Part shown: piece after piece, positions 26,852-36,279 of the stretch
Position numbering within the stretch: position 1 is the stretch's first letter
Layout: the number at the start of each line of letters is the position of its first letter
Assembly (NCBI GenBank): GCA_964638865.1
Contig: CAZXBG010000003.1
Coordinates: forward strand, 4,431 to 68,430
Direction of reading: 5' to 3'
DNA: 64,000 bases
Source: UBA7236 sp964638865
GTDB taxonomy: Bacteria; Bacteroidota; Bacteroidia; Chitinophagales; BACL12
Made by a program: the position numbers and the translations under genes
The notes under the pieces: model-generated
The model's input: the letters and a program-made list of their open reading frames with translations, nothing else
What the model was told of the DNA's origin: nothing
Databases searched by the model: none

Positions 26852-27659
26852 TATTACAATTGAAAATAAGGTAATCTTAGTCACAGGAGCCTTCGGGCTA
26901 ATAGGCAAAACAATATCAATAAATTTTTTACATCAAGGTGCAAAGGTGATATTGGCAGATAATAATTTTTCACAAACAGAGGCAATTTCTTCGGCTTTAA
27001 AAGAATTTGATCCGGAAAACTATTTAATAGTTGATTTGGACATTACAGAAGAAATAAGTTGTGAAAAGGTTATTGAAAAGTCAATTGCAAAATTTGGAAA
27101 GATTGATGTACTGATAAACAATGCAGCAATTGATGCCAAATTTGACAAAAGTAATATTTCGGAGGTCAATCATTCCCGATTTGAAAATTACCCACTTGAA
27201 CTTTTTAAAAAATCAGTTGATGTTAATATTACAGGCACTGTATTAATGACGCAAGTAATATGCAGACAAATGCTCAAACAAGGATTTGGGAATATTATTA
27301 ATGTTGCATCAACTTATTCACTAGTGGCGCCGAATCAGAAATTATATGATTTCGGTGATGGAACAATTCAATATAAACCTGTTGATTATATTGTAACAAA
27401 ATCATTTATACCAAATTTTACAAAATACCTTGCAACATTTTATGCACAGAATAATATTCGCTGCAATGCAATAGTTCCTCACGGCATATTTAATGATCAC
27501 GACGAAAAATTTTTGACAAATTTTTCCTCATTGTCGCCAATGGGCCGAATGGCTGATAAAAATGAAATGTCGGGACCTTTTACATTTCTCGCTTCCGATG
27601 CATCCAGTTACATGACAGGGTCTACGCTTGTGGTGGATGGGGGATGGACTGCCTGGTAA
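26844..27659 (+). CDS. Short-chain dehydrogenase/reductase (PtmA-like)
   Basis: A 271-residue classical SDR with cofactor motif TGAFGLIGKT, the NNAA motif, and a C-terminal GRMADKNEMSGPFTFLASD followed by GSTLVVDGGW. The catalytic Ser is in NVASTYS; the expected Tyr-x-x-x-Lys pair is probably YIVTK (about residue 190). SDRs of this type accompany nonulosonate genes elsewhere (for example ptmA next to legionaminic-acid genes in Campylobacter), which agrees with the neighbours here. It probably reduces or oxidises a carbonyl on the sialic-acid-like sugar or its precursor. Confidence 0.83.
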   Translation: MHNITIENKVILVTGAFGLIGKTISINFLHQGAKVILADNNFSQTEAISSALKEFDPENYLIVDLDITEEISCEKVIEKSIAKFGKIDVLINNAAIDAKFDKSNISEVNHSRFENYPLELFKKSVDVNITGTVLMTQVICRQMLKQGFGNIINVASTYSLVAPNQKLYDFGDGTIQYKPVDYIVTKSFIPNFTKYLATFYAQNNIRCNAIVPHGIFNDHDEKFLTNFSSLSPMGRMADKNEMSGPFTFLASDASSYMTGSTLVVDGGWTAW

Positions 27660-27686
27660 AACAAACGTTCAATTAAAAATCTATTT

Positions 27687-28187
27687 ATGCAAAAAAAGAT
27701 TAAACTTTTTTTATCGGATGTTGACGGAGTTTTGACCGACTCCGGGATGTATTACACAGAAAGTGGTGATGAATTTAAAAAATTTAATACACATGATGGA
27801 ATGGGTTTTAATCTTTTAAAAGCAGCCGGAATTAAAACAGGAATAATTACTACTGAAAAAACAAATATTGTTAATAATCGCGCAACAAAGTTGAAAATTG
27901 ACTATGTGTATCAGGGTGTCGGCTTCGGAGGGAAACTGGAATCTGCGCGAGAAATTTGCAAACTCGAAAATATAACAATGGAGGAAGTTGCCTATATTGG
28001 TGATGATATTAATTGTTTTGACTTGTTAAGTGAGGTTGGCTTAGCAGCTTGTCCTGCAAACGCTAACAAAAAAATAAAAGCCATCCCGGGCATAATTCAC
28101 TTAAATAAATCCGGGGGAGATGGTGCAGTTCGGGAATTTATCGACGAATATATTTTAACCGGAGAACAGCATGAAGAAGGTCAATAG
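27687..28187 (+). CDS. KdsC-like HAD phosphatase (nonulosonate-9-phosphate or KDO-8-phosphate phosphatase)
   Basis: A 166-residue cap-less (C0) HAD phosphatase with the nucleophile motif DVDGVLTD (Asp11, Asp13), motif II TTEKT and motif IV GDDINCFDLL. The size and pattern match KdsC/YrbI and the KDN-9-phosphate phosphatase of Bacteroides. Its position four genes after neuB makes nonulosonate-9-phosphate the likelier substrate. The nearby kdsA leaves KDO-8-phosphate possible, and it may serve both. It overlaps the next gene by 17 bases. Confidence 0.85.
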   Translation: MQKKIKLFLSDVDGVLTDSGMYYTESGDEFKKFNTHDGMGFNLLKAAGIKTGIITTEKTNIVNNRATKLKIDYVYQGVGFGGKLESAREICKLENITMEEVAYIGDDINCFDLLSEVGLAACPANANKKIKAIPGIIHLNKSGGDGAVREFIDEYILTGEQHEEGQ

Positions 28188-28974
28188 TATTTTCTACCGA
28201 TTAATTCAATTTGTTACAAAAAATTATTCTGTAACACAAAAGGAAAAATTTATTGCGGGAATGCTTTTTTTTATCTCGAAGAAGGACAATGCCGAAACAA
28301 AAAATAAACTCCGGTTATTACTTTACGATGAGAGGCTTAAACCTTATCCTGTAGTTGGGTACCAAGAGCGTTTGAGATATTATGGCTGGTTTGAAATGTT
28401 GTCCAATCTGCAAAAGGTGGAAGGAGATATTGTGGAAGCAGGAACTGGTTATGGCAATACATTGATCACTTTTTTGAGTGCAAATAACTATTTTAATTCT
28501 TCCAAAAAAATATATGCCTTTGATTCCTTTGAAGGATTTCCTATTCCACATTCAAATGATATTGGCAGCAAGGTGCAACCTAACGAAAAAATATTGGGAT
28601 GGGATGATGCCTCTCCAGCATTGATAGAAGACAGTATTGTATTTCACACAGCTAAAAATGATCTCAAATTAAATGCTGCATCCATCATTTTCAGAAAAGG
28701 TTTTTTTAAAGATACCATGCCGCAGGGCTTACCGGAAAAGATTAGTCTGTTGCATGTAGATAACGATTTATATGAGGGAGTATTGCAGGTGTTACATTCC
28801 AGTTTTAAAAGACTTCAACCTAATGCAGTTGTAATATTTGATGAGTATCACGATGAAAAATGGCCGGGAGTTAAAAAGGCAGTAGATGAATTTGCCGAAA
28901 TATTTACACTTAAAATTCAATATTTTCCATCTTTGCTCCGCTTTGGGTTTATAAAAAGCGCAGAGACAACTTAA
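28171..28974 (+). CDS. TylF/MycF-family O-methyltransferase
   Basis: A 267-residue macrocin-type sugar O-methyltransferase. Marks are VEGDIVEAGTGYGNTLI (SAM binding, about residue 88), the DSFEGFP motif and a C-terminal metal-binding pattern HVDNDLYEGVLQVL followed by FDEYHDEKWPGVKKAVDEF. This family methylates sugar hydroxyls with Mg2+. It is the second methyltransferase of the locus, so the polysaccharide is probably methylated at more than one place. It lies 2 bases before the flippase gene. Confidence 0.85.
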   Translation: MKKVNSIFYRLIQFVTKNYSVTQKEKFIAGMLFFISKKDNAETKNKLRLLLYDERLKPYPVVGYQERLRYYGWFEMLSNLQKVEGDIVEAGTGYGNTLITFLSANNYFNSSKKIYAFDSFEGFPIPHSNDIGSKVQPNEKILGWDDASPALIEDSIVFHTAKNDLKLNAASIIFRKGFFKDTMPQGLPEKISLLHVDNDLYEGVLQVLHSSFKRLQPNAVVIFDEYHDEKWPGVKKAVDEFAEIFTLKIQYFPSLLRFGFIKSAETT

Positions 28975-28976
28975 AT

Positions 28977-30497
28977 ATGTCGATAACCAAAAACTTTATC
29001 AAAAATTTGGCGAGTAACTACTTTATTCTCTTTTTAAAGATCATTTATTCAATCTTATTCGTTCCCATAATTTTAAATGTTTATGGCGAAGCACAATTTG
29101 GAATGTATATGCTGATATTCGGGCTAACATACACGATAGGTTTTTTTGATTTTGGCGCAGGCAAATCAGTTTTGAAATATGCAGCGGAATATAAAGCCGA
29201 CAATGACCGAAATAAATTTCAGGAAGCGTTTTCCGTTAATATTTCACTTATACTCATTTCGTCGGTAGTTATTTTTTTACTTATTATGCTTTTAAGTTTA
29301 TGGGCAGGGCCCTTATTTAATATAGAAGCCGATCAACTTCAATTGGCGCGCACTGTTTTTATTGTTTCCGCATTGAACGGAGTGGTTTTGTTTCTCGATT
29401 ATATTCCTTCCAATATTTTAACCGGTTTTAGTTATTTTCATAAACGCAATAAACTACAGTTGCTTCCTCTTGCCTTAAACATGGGTTTACTTTATATCGT
29501 AGCTGTTTTGTCAAAAATTACTTTGATCCAGTATTGTTTGCTAACAACGGGCATTAATCTGATATTTTTAATAGGTGACATTATATTACTCAGATCAATC
29601 CCTGAAATGAGAGAGGTGAAATTTGCTTTACATTTTAAAAAAGATCTTTTATCCAATAAGTATACGAAGTTCTCCATAGTATTATTTGCTATTTCCGCAG
29701 TTGGCTTTTTAGGGATTCAATCAGACAGGATTATTCTCGCTTCCATCATAAACATTTCGGCAGTTACCATTTACACCATTGTAACACGACCCTATTTTTT
29801 ACTGAAAACGATCATGGGTAGCAGTTACAGTGTTATCCAACCTATACTGATCAAAACACAGCTTTTAGATGAGGAACGTTTTTTTGGAATACTGGAAAGA
29901 TTTACAAGAATTTCATTTATCATGATCTTCAGTGTTGTATTGATTTTCAGTATCTTTTTTGAAACAATTATGCGTTTATGGTTGTCTACTGCTAATTACG
30001 ATGAGTATACAATATGGGGTATTTTTGCATTGATCAATATTTGCATCCCGACGTTATATGGTGCCATATCACGAACCTTACTATTAACCACAGGTTCAGG
30101 TAATTTATTAAAGTATAATTCTATTGCCATAACAATAAATTTTATCAGCAGCATCTTCCTTGTTTATTATATTGGATTTCAAGGCGTTATAATTGGTACT
30201 ACAATACAGTTCATTTTTGAATTTTATGTGATCAATCTAATTTCTATTAAACATTTAAAATTTCCATTGAGAAGGATATTTTCCAAAGACTTTGTATTAT
30301 ATTCCCTATTACTGTTAGCCACTGCAGTAATATTTCGTTTGATTTTTGAAGGAATGGCTCCGTTAGTGACAGGGCAGTTCATGTTACTGTTGAGCATGAC
30401 TATTGTTGTTTTTGGAATACTCAACTACCTGTTTATTTCAAATACAGGATACGGCTTTCTGTTCAGGAGATCATACTGGCAAAATATAAATTCGTGA
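28977..30497 (+). CDS. Wzx-type polysaccharide flippase
   Basis: A 506-residue polytopic inner-membrane protein with about 12-14 hydrophobic segments and the N-terminal pattern of the polysaccharide-transporter (MVF/MOP) superfamily: a basic start, then YGEAQFGMYMLIFGLTYT and FDFGAGKSV. It would flip the undecaprenyl-diphosphate-linked repeat unit to the periplasmic face. It pairs functionally with the Wzy-like polymerase at 37372 and the Wza/Wzc proteins at the end of the locus. Its TGA overlaps the next ATG by one base. Confidence 0.9.
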   Translation: MSITKNFIKNLASNYFILFLKIIYSILFVPIILNVYGEAQFGMYMLIFGLTYTIGFFDFGAGKSVLKYAAEYKADNDRNKFQEAFSVNISLILISSVVIFLLIMLLSLWAGPLFNIEADQLQLARTVFIVSALNGVVLFLDYIPSNILTGFSYFHKRNKLQLLPLALNMGLLYIVAVLSKITLIQYCLLTTGINLIFLIGDIILLRSIPEMREVKFALHFKKDLLSNKYTKFSIVLFAISAVGFLGIQSDRIILASIINISAVTIYTIVTRPYFLLKTIMGSSYSVIQPILIKTQLLDEERFFGILERFTRISFIMIFSVVLIFSIFFETIMRLWLSTANYDEYTIWGIFALINICIPTLYGAISRTLLLTTGSGNLLKYNSIAITINFISSIFLVYYIGFQGVIIGTTIQFIFEFYVINLISIKHLKFPLRRIFSKDFVLYSLLLLATAVIFRLIFEGMAPLVTGQFMLLLSMTIVVFGILNYLFISNTGYGFLFRRSYWQNINS

Positions 30498-31828
30498 TGG
30501 AACCTCAAACTATCAAAATTGGAATACTGGCACAATATCTCGGAACCCGAAATGATGTTCGATTACTTATTAATGGTATAGCTCAGAAATCAGATGTCAC
30601 CCTATACCTTAAAGAGGCAGATAAGATTTCAGAACAAAATCTCAATTCCAATATAAGATTTCAATATTTCAGCAACAAGTCAAATAAACTAAAACACTAT
30701 TTTGTTTATGCCATCTATAAATTATTTGGCAAGATACCACGCAGCAGGAATAATTACTTTGTAACCGAAAATTTTAAGATCGCGAATTCTGATTTTAAAG
30801 GTATTCACCGTTTTATTGAACGTTTTATTTTAAATTCTTCGAAATTTACTCCTAAGTTTATTAGTTACGACAGCTTTTTAACAATGTTGGCTCCTCCAAA
30901 AGAGAATTCAATGAGTGAACAGCATGTTTTTCTTTGTATTACCCAGATCTATGATGATGCTCTTTTCCGGGTAATGATAGAAACCGGAAAAAAAGTATTT
31001 GTATATGTTTATAGCTGGGATCATGCCTGCAAAATGAAATGTTTTTCAAAAAATAAAAATGTTTTTTATTTAGTTTGGAGTAAAGAAATTCACGGTGATC
31101 TGGAACAACTACATGGCATAGCCTCCGAAAATATTATGGTTACAGGTGCAACACAATTTGTCTATTTACATCAATATCTCAACGAAAATAAAATATCATC
31201 CCGCTCGGCTGCCAACAAAAAATATATTTATATACCAATGGCAACGGGCACAAAGAACCTTACTCCAGAGGAAGTGCAATTATATGGAGCAATTATTCAA
31301 AAAATTCGATCTCAAGGGATTGATGTAAAGATCATTATAAGGCCATACCCATTTCTTAAAAACTGGGATCTTTATGCTTCATTACTTAAATTACCTAACG
31401 TGGAAATTGAGAAGGATTACCGTGAAAATGCAAATACACAAAATGTATCTGAAGAAAATCTGCTGAAAAAATATTCCATGCTTCAAAATGCGAGTTTAGT
31501 TATACATTGCGGTACAACACTTGGACTGGAAGGCTCTTATCTGGATGTTCCTGTGCTATTTGCAGATCTCAGCAAAACCATGCGCCTATCGCAACTCGAT
31601 AAATTCGTGCATCAATTTCAGAATGATAAATATTTAAATCTAACTGCTTTTCCAAATGTTTTAAAATCAATAGAAGATCTGGCAGTATTAGTATCAAAAG
31701 CATTAAAGGCTCCGGCTTCCTATTTACCATATAATATTCAGTGTAAAAAAGTTGCCGAAGTAAAGAGTTCAGGAGAAATAATCAAACGGTTTCTGGAAAT
31801 AATGACTTCTGAAAATATTCATGTTTAA
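30497..31828 (+). CDS. Putative GT-B-fold transferase of surface carbohydrate synthesis
   Basis: A 443-residue soluble protein that I recognise only by fold. The C-terminal half (VIHCGTTLGLEGSYLDVPVLFADLS, split here as VIHCGTTLGLEG and YLDVPVLFADLS) resembles the nucleotide-binding half of GT-B enzymes such as CDP-glycerol glycerophosphotransferases and related surface-carbohydrate proteins. The N-terminal half has a Rossmann-like alternation and the region YSWDHACK. The ATG at 30497 overlaps the flippase stop; a GTG three bases earlier is equally possible. It most likely transfers a sugar or polyol phosphate to the lipid-linked unit. Donor and acceptor unknown. Confidence 0.6.
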   Translation: MEPQTIKIGILAQYLGTRNDVRLLINGIAQKSDVTLYLKEADKISEQNLNSNIRFQYFSNKSNKLKHYFVYAIYKLFGKIPRSRNNYFVTENFKIANSDFKGIHRFIERFILNSSKFTPKFISYDSFLTMLAPPKENSMSEQHVFLCITQIYDDALFRVMIETGKKVFVYVYSWDHACKMKCFSKNKNVFYLVWSKEIHGDLEQLHGIASENIMVTGATQFVYLHQYLNENKISSRSAANKKYIYIPMATGTKNLTPEEVQLYGAIIQKIRSQGIDVKIIIRPYPFLKNWDLYASLLKLPNVEIEKDYRENANTQNVSEENLLKKYSMLQNASLVIHCGTTLGLEGSYLDVPVLFADLSKTMRLSQLDKFVHQFQNDKYLNLTAFPNVLKSIEDLAVLVSKALKAPASYLPYNIQCKKVAEVKSSGEIIKRFLEIMTSENIHV

Positions 31829-31838
31829 CTAATTAAGG

Positions 31839-32786
31839 ATGCCATCCGTTTTAACGCCATTAGAGAACGAAAAAAATCTGATTAAAAGAATCAGAAATAA
31901 ATTCCACCGTGAATTTATTCAAATTCCACAAAGAAGCAGATTGAGAAAACGATTCATCAATACATTACCTTTATATTCCACTTATCCTTCAAATAAATAT
32001 TCTATCCATAGTTTATTATGCCACCGAGATGTAGAAATGGGTATTTGCTGTTTTAAGGCATTCAACTATTTTGCAGGAGGCAATTTTGAATTCATAGTAC
32101 ACGACGATGGATCATTAACGGATAGCGATATCCAATATATAAGAAACCAGGTGGTAGCGAAAATTCACACCAAATCAGAATCCGACGAGATCGCATTTCA
32201 GACACTTCAACTATTTCCAAACATTTTAAAATACAGGAACAGTCATTTTCTTGCTTTAAAATTAATTGATGTAATACTATTGGGATCCGGAACACGAATG
32301 GCCTACCTTGATTCGGATATATTGTTTTTCCAAAAACCTGAATTTTATTTGGAGACATTTATGACTCAGGAAAAAAGTAAAAATTATTTTAATAAAGATT
32401 TTTTTGATGCATATATCGATTCACCGGAGAACATTCAAAAAAATCTCGGTGTTTTTCCATTTCCCTTTATCAATGCAGGACTATGGGTTTGCAATAAAGA
32501 AGATCTTGATCTGCACAAAATTGAAGAATGGTTAGCTACAGAATATTTGAAACCCTTTATAAATTTCTATCGACTGGAGCAAACCCTTTTAAGTTTATTG
32601 GCGAGAGAAAGCGCTCATGGTGCAGATTATCTTCCGGAAGGTTATAATGTTGACCTGTTAAAACTTCCGCAGAATTGTATAGGAAAACATTACGTCGGAA
32701 AAATCCGTCATGGGTTTGAATTAGAGGGAATAAGATATCTTTTGCAAGCTGGTCATATAGTCCCTGATATAGGAAAACACATATAA
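31839..32786 (+). CDS. Putative GT-A-type glycosyltransferase
   Basis: A 315-residue protein with no membrane segments. MAYLDSDILFF (about residue 150) contains the metal- and nucleotide-sugar-binding DxD of GT-A glycosyltransferases, and FIVHDDGS earlier suits the nucleotide pocket. FINAGLWVCNKEDL later resembles acceptor-side motifs of GT8-like enzymes. Basic N-terminus. The gene sits 10 bases after the previous one and 6 before the next, so it is in the operon. Sugar specificity cannot be stated. Confidence 0.65.
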   Translation: MPSVLTPLENEKNLIKRIRNKFHREFIQIPQRSRLRKRFINTLPLYSTYPSNKYSIHSLLCHRDVEMGICCFKAFNYFAGGNFEFIVHDDGSLTDSDIQYIRNQVVAKIHTKSESDEIAFQTLQLFPNILKYRNSHFLALKLIDVILLGSGTRMAYLDSDILFFQKPEFYLETFMTQEKSKNYFNKDFFDAYIDSPENIQKNLGVFPFPFINAGLWVCNKEDLDLHKIEEWLATEYLKPFINFYRLEQTLLSLLARESAHGADYLPEGYNVDLLKLPQNCIGKHYVGKIRHGFELEGIRYLLQAGHIVPDIGKHI

Positions 32787-32792
32787 TCTCTT

Positions 32793-33863
32793 TTGAAAAA
32801 ATTAAAAGTTGCAATATTTCCATATGGAAAGGAACAGGAAAATCCTTATCAGAATATAATTATTAGTGCGCTTAAAAATAACGGTATTGAAGTGATAGCA
32901 GTTCCAGGTAGAAAAATTTTCCCATTACTTCATGTGTTGAAACAAAAACCCGATATTATACATTTGTTTTGGCCTTTTGATATGTATTTGGGCAGAACAG
33001 GATTATTAACCTTTATAAAAAGGATGATGTTATTGCTGACCTTACCTTTATTGAAAAAAACGCCGTGTATTTATTCCGCAGACAATATTGTTTCACACGA
33101 TACAAAGAATCAAGAATCAGAGATTTACTGGATATCTCAAATAATAAAAAGCTGCAAAGGCATTCTATTTATGAGCAATGCTGCAAAGGAAATTTTTGAA
33201 GGTTATTATAATACAAACACATTAAAAACATTGGTCGTTCCTCATCCTAATTATATGGCATATTATCCCAATGAAACGGACAAATTTAAATCCAGAGAAT
33301 ATCTTAATTTGGATCCCGGGAAAAAAATCATCCTTTTATTAGGAAGAGTTGAACAATATAAGGGTGTAGAAGAATTAATTTCCGCATTTAATGAAATAAA
33401 TGATGCAGAAAGCATTTTATTAATTGCCGGGAAATCCACAAATCCGAAATATATTGACCATTTAAAGAACATCATTCCAACCGGATTAAAAAGCACTTTG
33501 ATATTCATAAATAAATTTATTCCTGAACAGGAATTGCAATACTTTTTTAACGCATCGGATGCTGTGGTTATCAATTATAAGGATATACCTTTAAATCCGG
33601 GGTCACTCATCATGGCGATGGGATTTGGTTCTTTTATTATTGCACCTGTATCCAAAGTGTTAGAGGAATTAACCGACCCTTCCTGTTCTATTTTATATGA
33701 AGCGGATAATGAAGAGGCGTTAAAAAATGCGCTGCAGCAATTTATATTAGGCGGAGTAAATGAAAATTGCAGATTGCAAGTAATGAACAAGATAAAAGTT
33801 AACCACGATCCCATGATCTTAGGAGATAAATTACACTCATTTTATCAATCTTTGATGACCTAA
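32793..33863 (+). CDS. Glycosyltransferase family 4-like protein
   Basis: A 356-residue GT-B enzyme. The C-terminal domain has LLLGRVEQYKGVEELISAF and an AVVINYKDIPLNPGSLIMAM stretch that occupies the place of the usual E-x7-E donor-binding motif, here degenerate. The start codon is TTG at 32793 (MKKLKVAIFPYGKE); no in-frame ATG would preserve the first Rossmann strand. It probably adds one sugar of the repeat unit at the cytoplasmic membrane face. A 112-base non-coding stretch follows, the longest inside this part of the locus. Confidence 0.75.
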   Translation: MKKLKVAIFPYGKEQENPYQNIIISALKNNGIEVIAVPGRKIFPLLHVLKQKPDIIHLFWPFDMYLGRTGLLTFIKRMMLLLTLPLLKKTPCIYSADNIVSHDTKNQESEIYWISQIIKSCKGILFMSNAAKEIFEGYYNTNTLKTLVVPHPNYMAYYPNETDKFKSREYLNLDPGKKIILLLGRVEQYKGVEELISAFNEINDAESILLIAGKSTNPKYIDHLKNIIPTGLKSTLIFINKFIPEQELQYFFNASDAVVINYKDIPLNPGSLIMAMGFGSFIIAPVSKVLEELTDPSCSILYEADNEEALKNALQQFILGGVNENCRLQVMNKIKVNHDPMILGDKLHSFYQSLMT

Positions 33864-33975
33864 AATGAATATCGATAACTGGTCGATTAAGTTTTATTTA
33901 TATGAATAGTCATTCTTTCTGAACAGTGATAAAAGTATATTCAGTAAATTAAAAACAATTTGAAAAAATATAACA

Positions 33976-35223
33976 TTGAATTTTAGGTCCCGATTTATTT
34001 TAATAACGATTTTCACGTTGACGATATCTTTTGTTTTGCACAAACTTTTTTATGATTCGCGGGAAAATAAAAATTGGATAGGGCCTTATTTATCTTCAGC
34101 GGCCAATTTACAAATGTTTGGAAGTTTTCAAATTGATGAGGCAAAAGTAATTGATTTTAAAGAATTAAATCCACGAGAGCAATATCACTATCAGTTTAAA
34201 AAATCTGATAATTTAAGTTCATACACACACAATCCTATAGGATATTCGTATATTATAAGAATTGCCGCAACTATGTTCCCATTTTTAGGGAATTCGGAAA
34301 GTCTTATCCTGTTCCAGGTACTGATGCATTTATTTATAAGCCTTTTAATTCTTTATCAATTCAGAACAACTAATCGTTTCATACTAATCTTTTCTATATT
34401 TTATGTTTGCAATCCTTTCATACTGTACTTCGTGGTACTAAACTATTATTACTTCTGGCAATGTATTCCGGGATTTATGATGATCTATATTATCCTCTCC
34501 CAGCCAAAACGACAATGGATAGTTATCATGTGCACTATAATTTTATTGTTCGCCACGCTAGCAAGACCGACTATATTATTTCTGTCTCTTTTCACACTAA
34601 TACTTCTATACCGCAAATATTCTGTAACTTTCGCAACGCTTACCATAGCAATTTCAACATTGTTTTTTATCCTGATAAACAAACCCACAGAAAAAATTAT
34701 CTGGCATACTGTTTATGTAGGCATAGGAGCTTACCCAAATTCAAATGTGTCTTATTTATCTGACAATTTTGGATACCAATTATATCGCGACAGTACGGGA
34801 ACAGAACTAAATGCCAGTTTGGGTGGAAATTATTATGACGACAGTGTAATAAAAAGATATTCTGAGATCACCAAGAACACTGCAATCGGGATCTTAAAAA
34901 AAGACCCTGCTCTGTTTATCAGAAATGCCCTCAGTAATACTTTTCAGTGTTTTTCCATTGGATATGTAAAAACCAATTCACCTATACTAAACATTATCTC
35001 AGCAATACTCGGATTACTTTATTGTATTTTACTTTGGAAAAGTAAACAAAATTTTATAATTGTATCCATTTTGTTGTATGCATTTATGTTTTTCGTGTAT
35101 TACCCTCCAATTCCGGCATATTTATTTGGGGCATATATTTTGCTTGTATTTTCTTTTTACAATGTTTTATCTTATTATAAACCGCAATTCGCACCTCCTA
35201 TTACATTTAAGTATCCGTTTTAA
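33976..35223 (+). CDS. Polytopic membrane protein of the polysaccharide locus (possible GT-C or polymerase)
   Basis: A 415-residue integral membrane protein with roughly ten hydrophobic segments. After the first segment comes a large periplasmic loop with THNPIGYSYIIRIAATMFP, which recalls the position of the acceptor/donor loop in GT-C enzymes (GT39-like). A second large soluble loop lies between about residues 250 and 320. No family was recognised with certainty: a lipid-linked-donor glycosyltransferase is likelier than a second polymerase. The start appears to be TTG at 33976; the first in-frame ATG would remove the first membrane segment. Confidence 0.55.
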   Translation: MNFRSRFILITIFTLTISFVLHKLFYDSRENKNWIGPYLSSAANLQMFGSFQIDEAKVIDFKELNPREQYHYQFKKSDNLSSYTHNPIGYSYIIRIAATMFPFLGNSESLILFQVLMHLFISLLILYQFRTTNRFILIFSIFYVCNPFILYFVVLNYYYFWQCIPGFMMIYIILSQPKRQWIVIMCTIILLFATLARPTILFLSLFTLILLYRKYSVTFATLTIAISTLFFILINKPTEKIIWHTVYVGIGAYPNSNVSYLSDNFGYQLYRDSTGTELNASLGGNYYDDSVIKRYSEITKNTAIGILKKDPALFIRNALSNTFQCFSIGYVKTNSPILNIISAILGLLYCILLWKSKQNFIIVSILLYAFMFFVYYPPIPAYLFGAYILLVFSFYNVLSYYKPQFAPPITFKYPF

Positions 35224-35232
35224 CTATTTTGA

Positions 35233-36279
35233 ATGTATCCTAAAAAAAAGATATTATTTATAAGTTCCAATGATGGGTCTGATATGCGTATAAACAAAGA
35301 ACTGCACACGCTTTCCCAAATATTTGAAATTACCTATCTCGGAGTAGGCACCACAAATGTTGATTCCTATGCTCGTGAATATTGCAAATACTTTTATCTC
35401 GTAGTCGGTAAAAGAAATCATCCCGCAACAATTCTGAAACAATTTTTACTCGTCGCAAAACTATTGCGTAAAAATTATAGCTCTATTCATATCATTAACG
35501 AACAATTAATGATATTTTTCTATCCATTTTTGTTCAGAAAACATCTGGTGCTGGATATATTTGATTCTATTTTTCTCACTTTGAATAAAAGTAAAAATAA
35601 ATGGAGATTGCTGAAAAAAATAATATACGCTCCTGTTAATATTATTCTGGTGACCGACAGCAACAGGAAAACATTTATGCCTGATTTTGTGCAACACAAG
35701 GTTCAGTTATTGGAAAACTATCCCATTAAATTTACGAATTCAATAATTAAGAATTCCGAAAAAAATAAAGTAACCATTTTGTATAATGGCTGGCTTGGAA
35801 ATTCAAGAGGAACTGAATTGGTTCAAAAAATACTTTCGGCAAACAGAAATGTAAAAATAATTATGGTTGGTTGGTTTGCCGATGAGGAAAGCAGGGAATT
35901 GATATCCAATCCCTCGGTGGAGTATCGGGGAATTATGTCGCAAGCGAATGCATTAAATATTGCTGCCGAAGAATCGGATTATATTTTATGTGTTTACGCA
36001 CCAAAGAATGATAATAATATTAACGCAAGTCCTAATAAGATTTACGATGGGCTGCAAACGAGAACTCCCGTGATTATAAATGCAGAAATTGCTATCTCCA
36101 ATTTTGTGAAGGAGAATGGATTGGGAATTGTAATAGAGAAATATGAAGTGGAGGATATCAATAATTTGATCGACGAACTTTTTGCGAGAAAAAACACATT
36201 TGAATTTAATCCCGAAATGGCGGATGAATTTACTTGGGAGAAAATTGAAGGCGTTTTAATTAAGGCTCATCAAATATGA
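35233..36279 (+). CDS. Glycosyltransferase (GT4-like)
   Basis: A 348-residue GT-B protein. The N-terminal strand KKILFISSNDGSDMRINKEL is a typical acceptor-domain start. The C-terminal domain has VTILYNGWLGNSRGTELV and a donor-site region SPNKIYDGLQTRTPVI, equivalent to the E-x7-E area of GT4. The ATG at 35233 lies 7 bases after the previous stop, and the 3' end overlaps the next gene by 4 bases (ATGA). One of several cytoplasmic transferases building the repeat unit; specificity unknown. Confidence 0.75.
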   Translation: MYPKKKILFISSNDGSDMRINKELHTLSQIFEITYLGVGTTNVDSYAREYCKYFYLVVGKRNHPATILKQFLLVAKLLRKNYSSIHIINEQLMIFFYPFLFRKHLVLDIFDSIFLTLNKSKNKWRLLKKIIYAPVNIILVTDSNRKTFMPDFVQHKVQLLENYPIKFTNSIIKNSEKNKVTILYNGWLGNSRGTELVQKILSANRNVKIIMVGWFADEESRELISNPSVEYRGIMSQANALNIAAEESDYILCVYAPKNDNNINASPNKIYDGLQTRTPVIINAEIAISNFVKENGLGIVIEKYEVEDINNLIDELFARKNTFEFNPEMADEFTWEKIEGVLIKAHQI

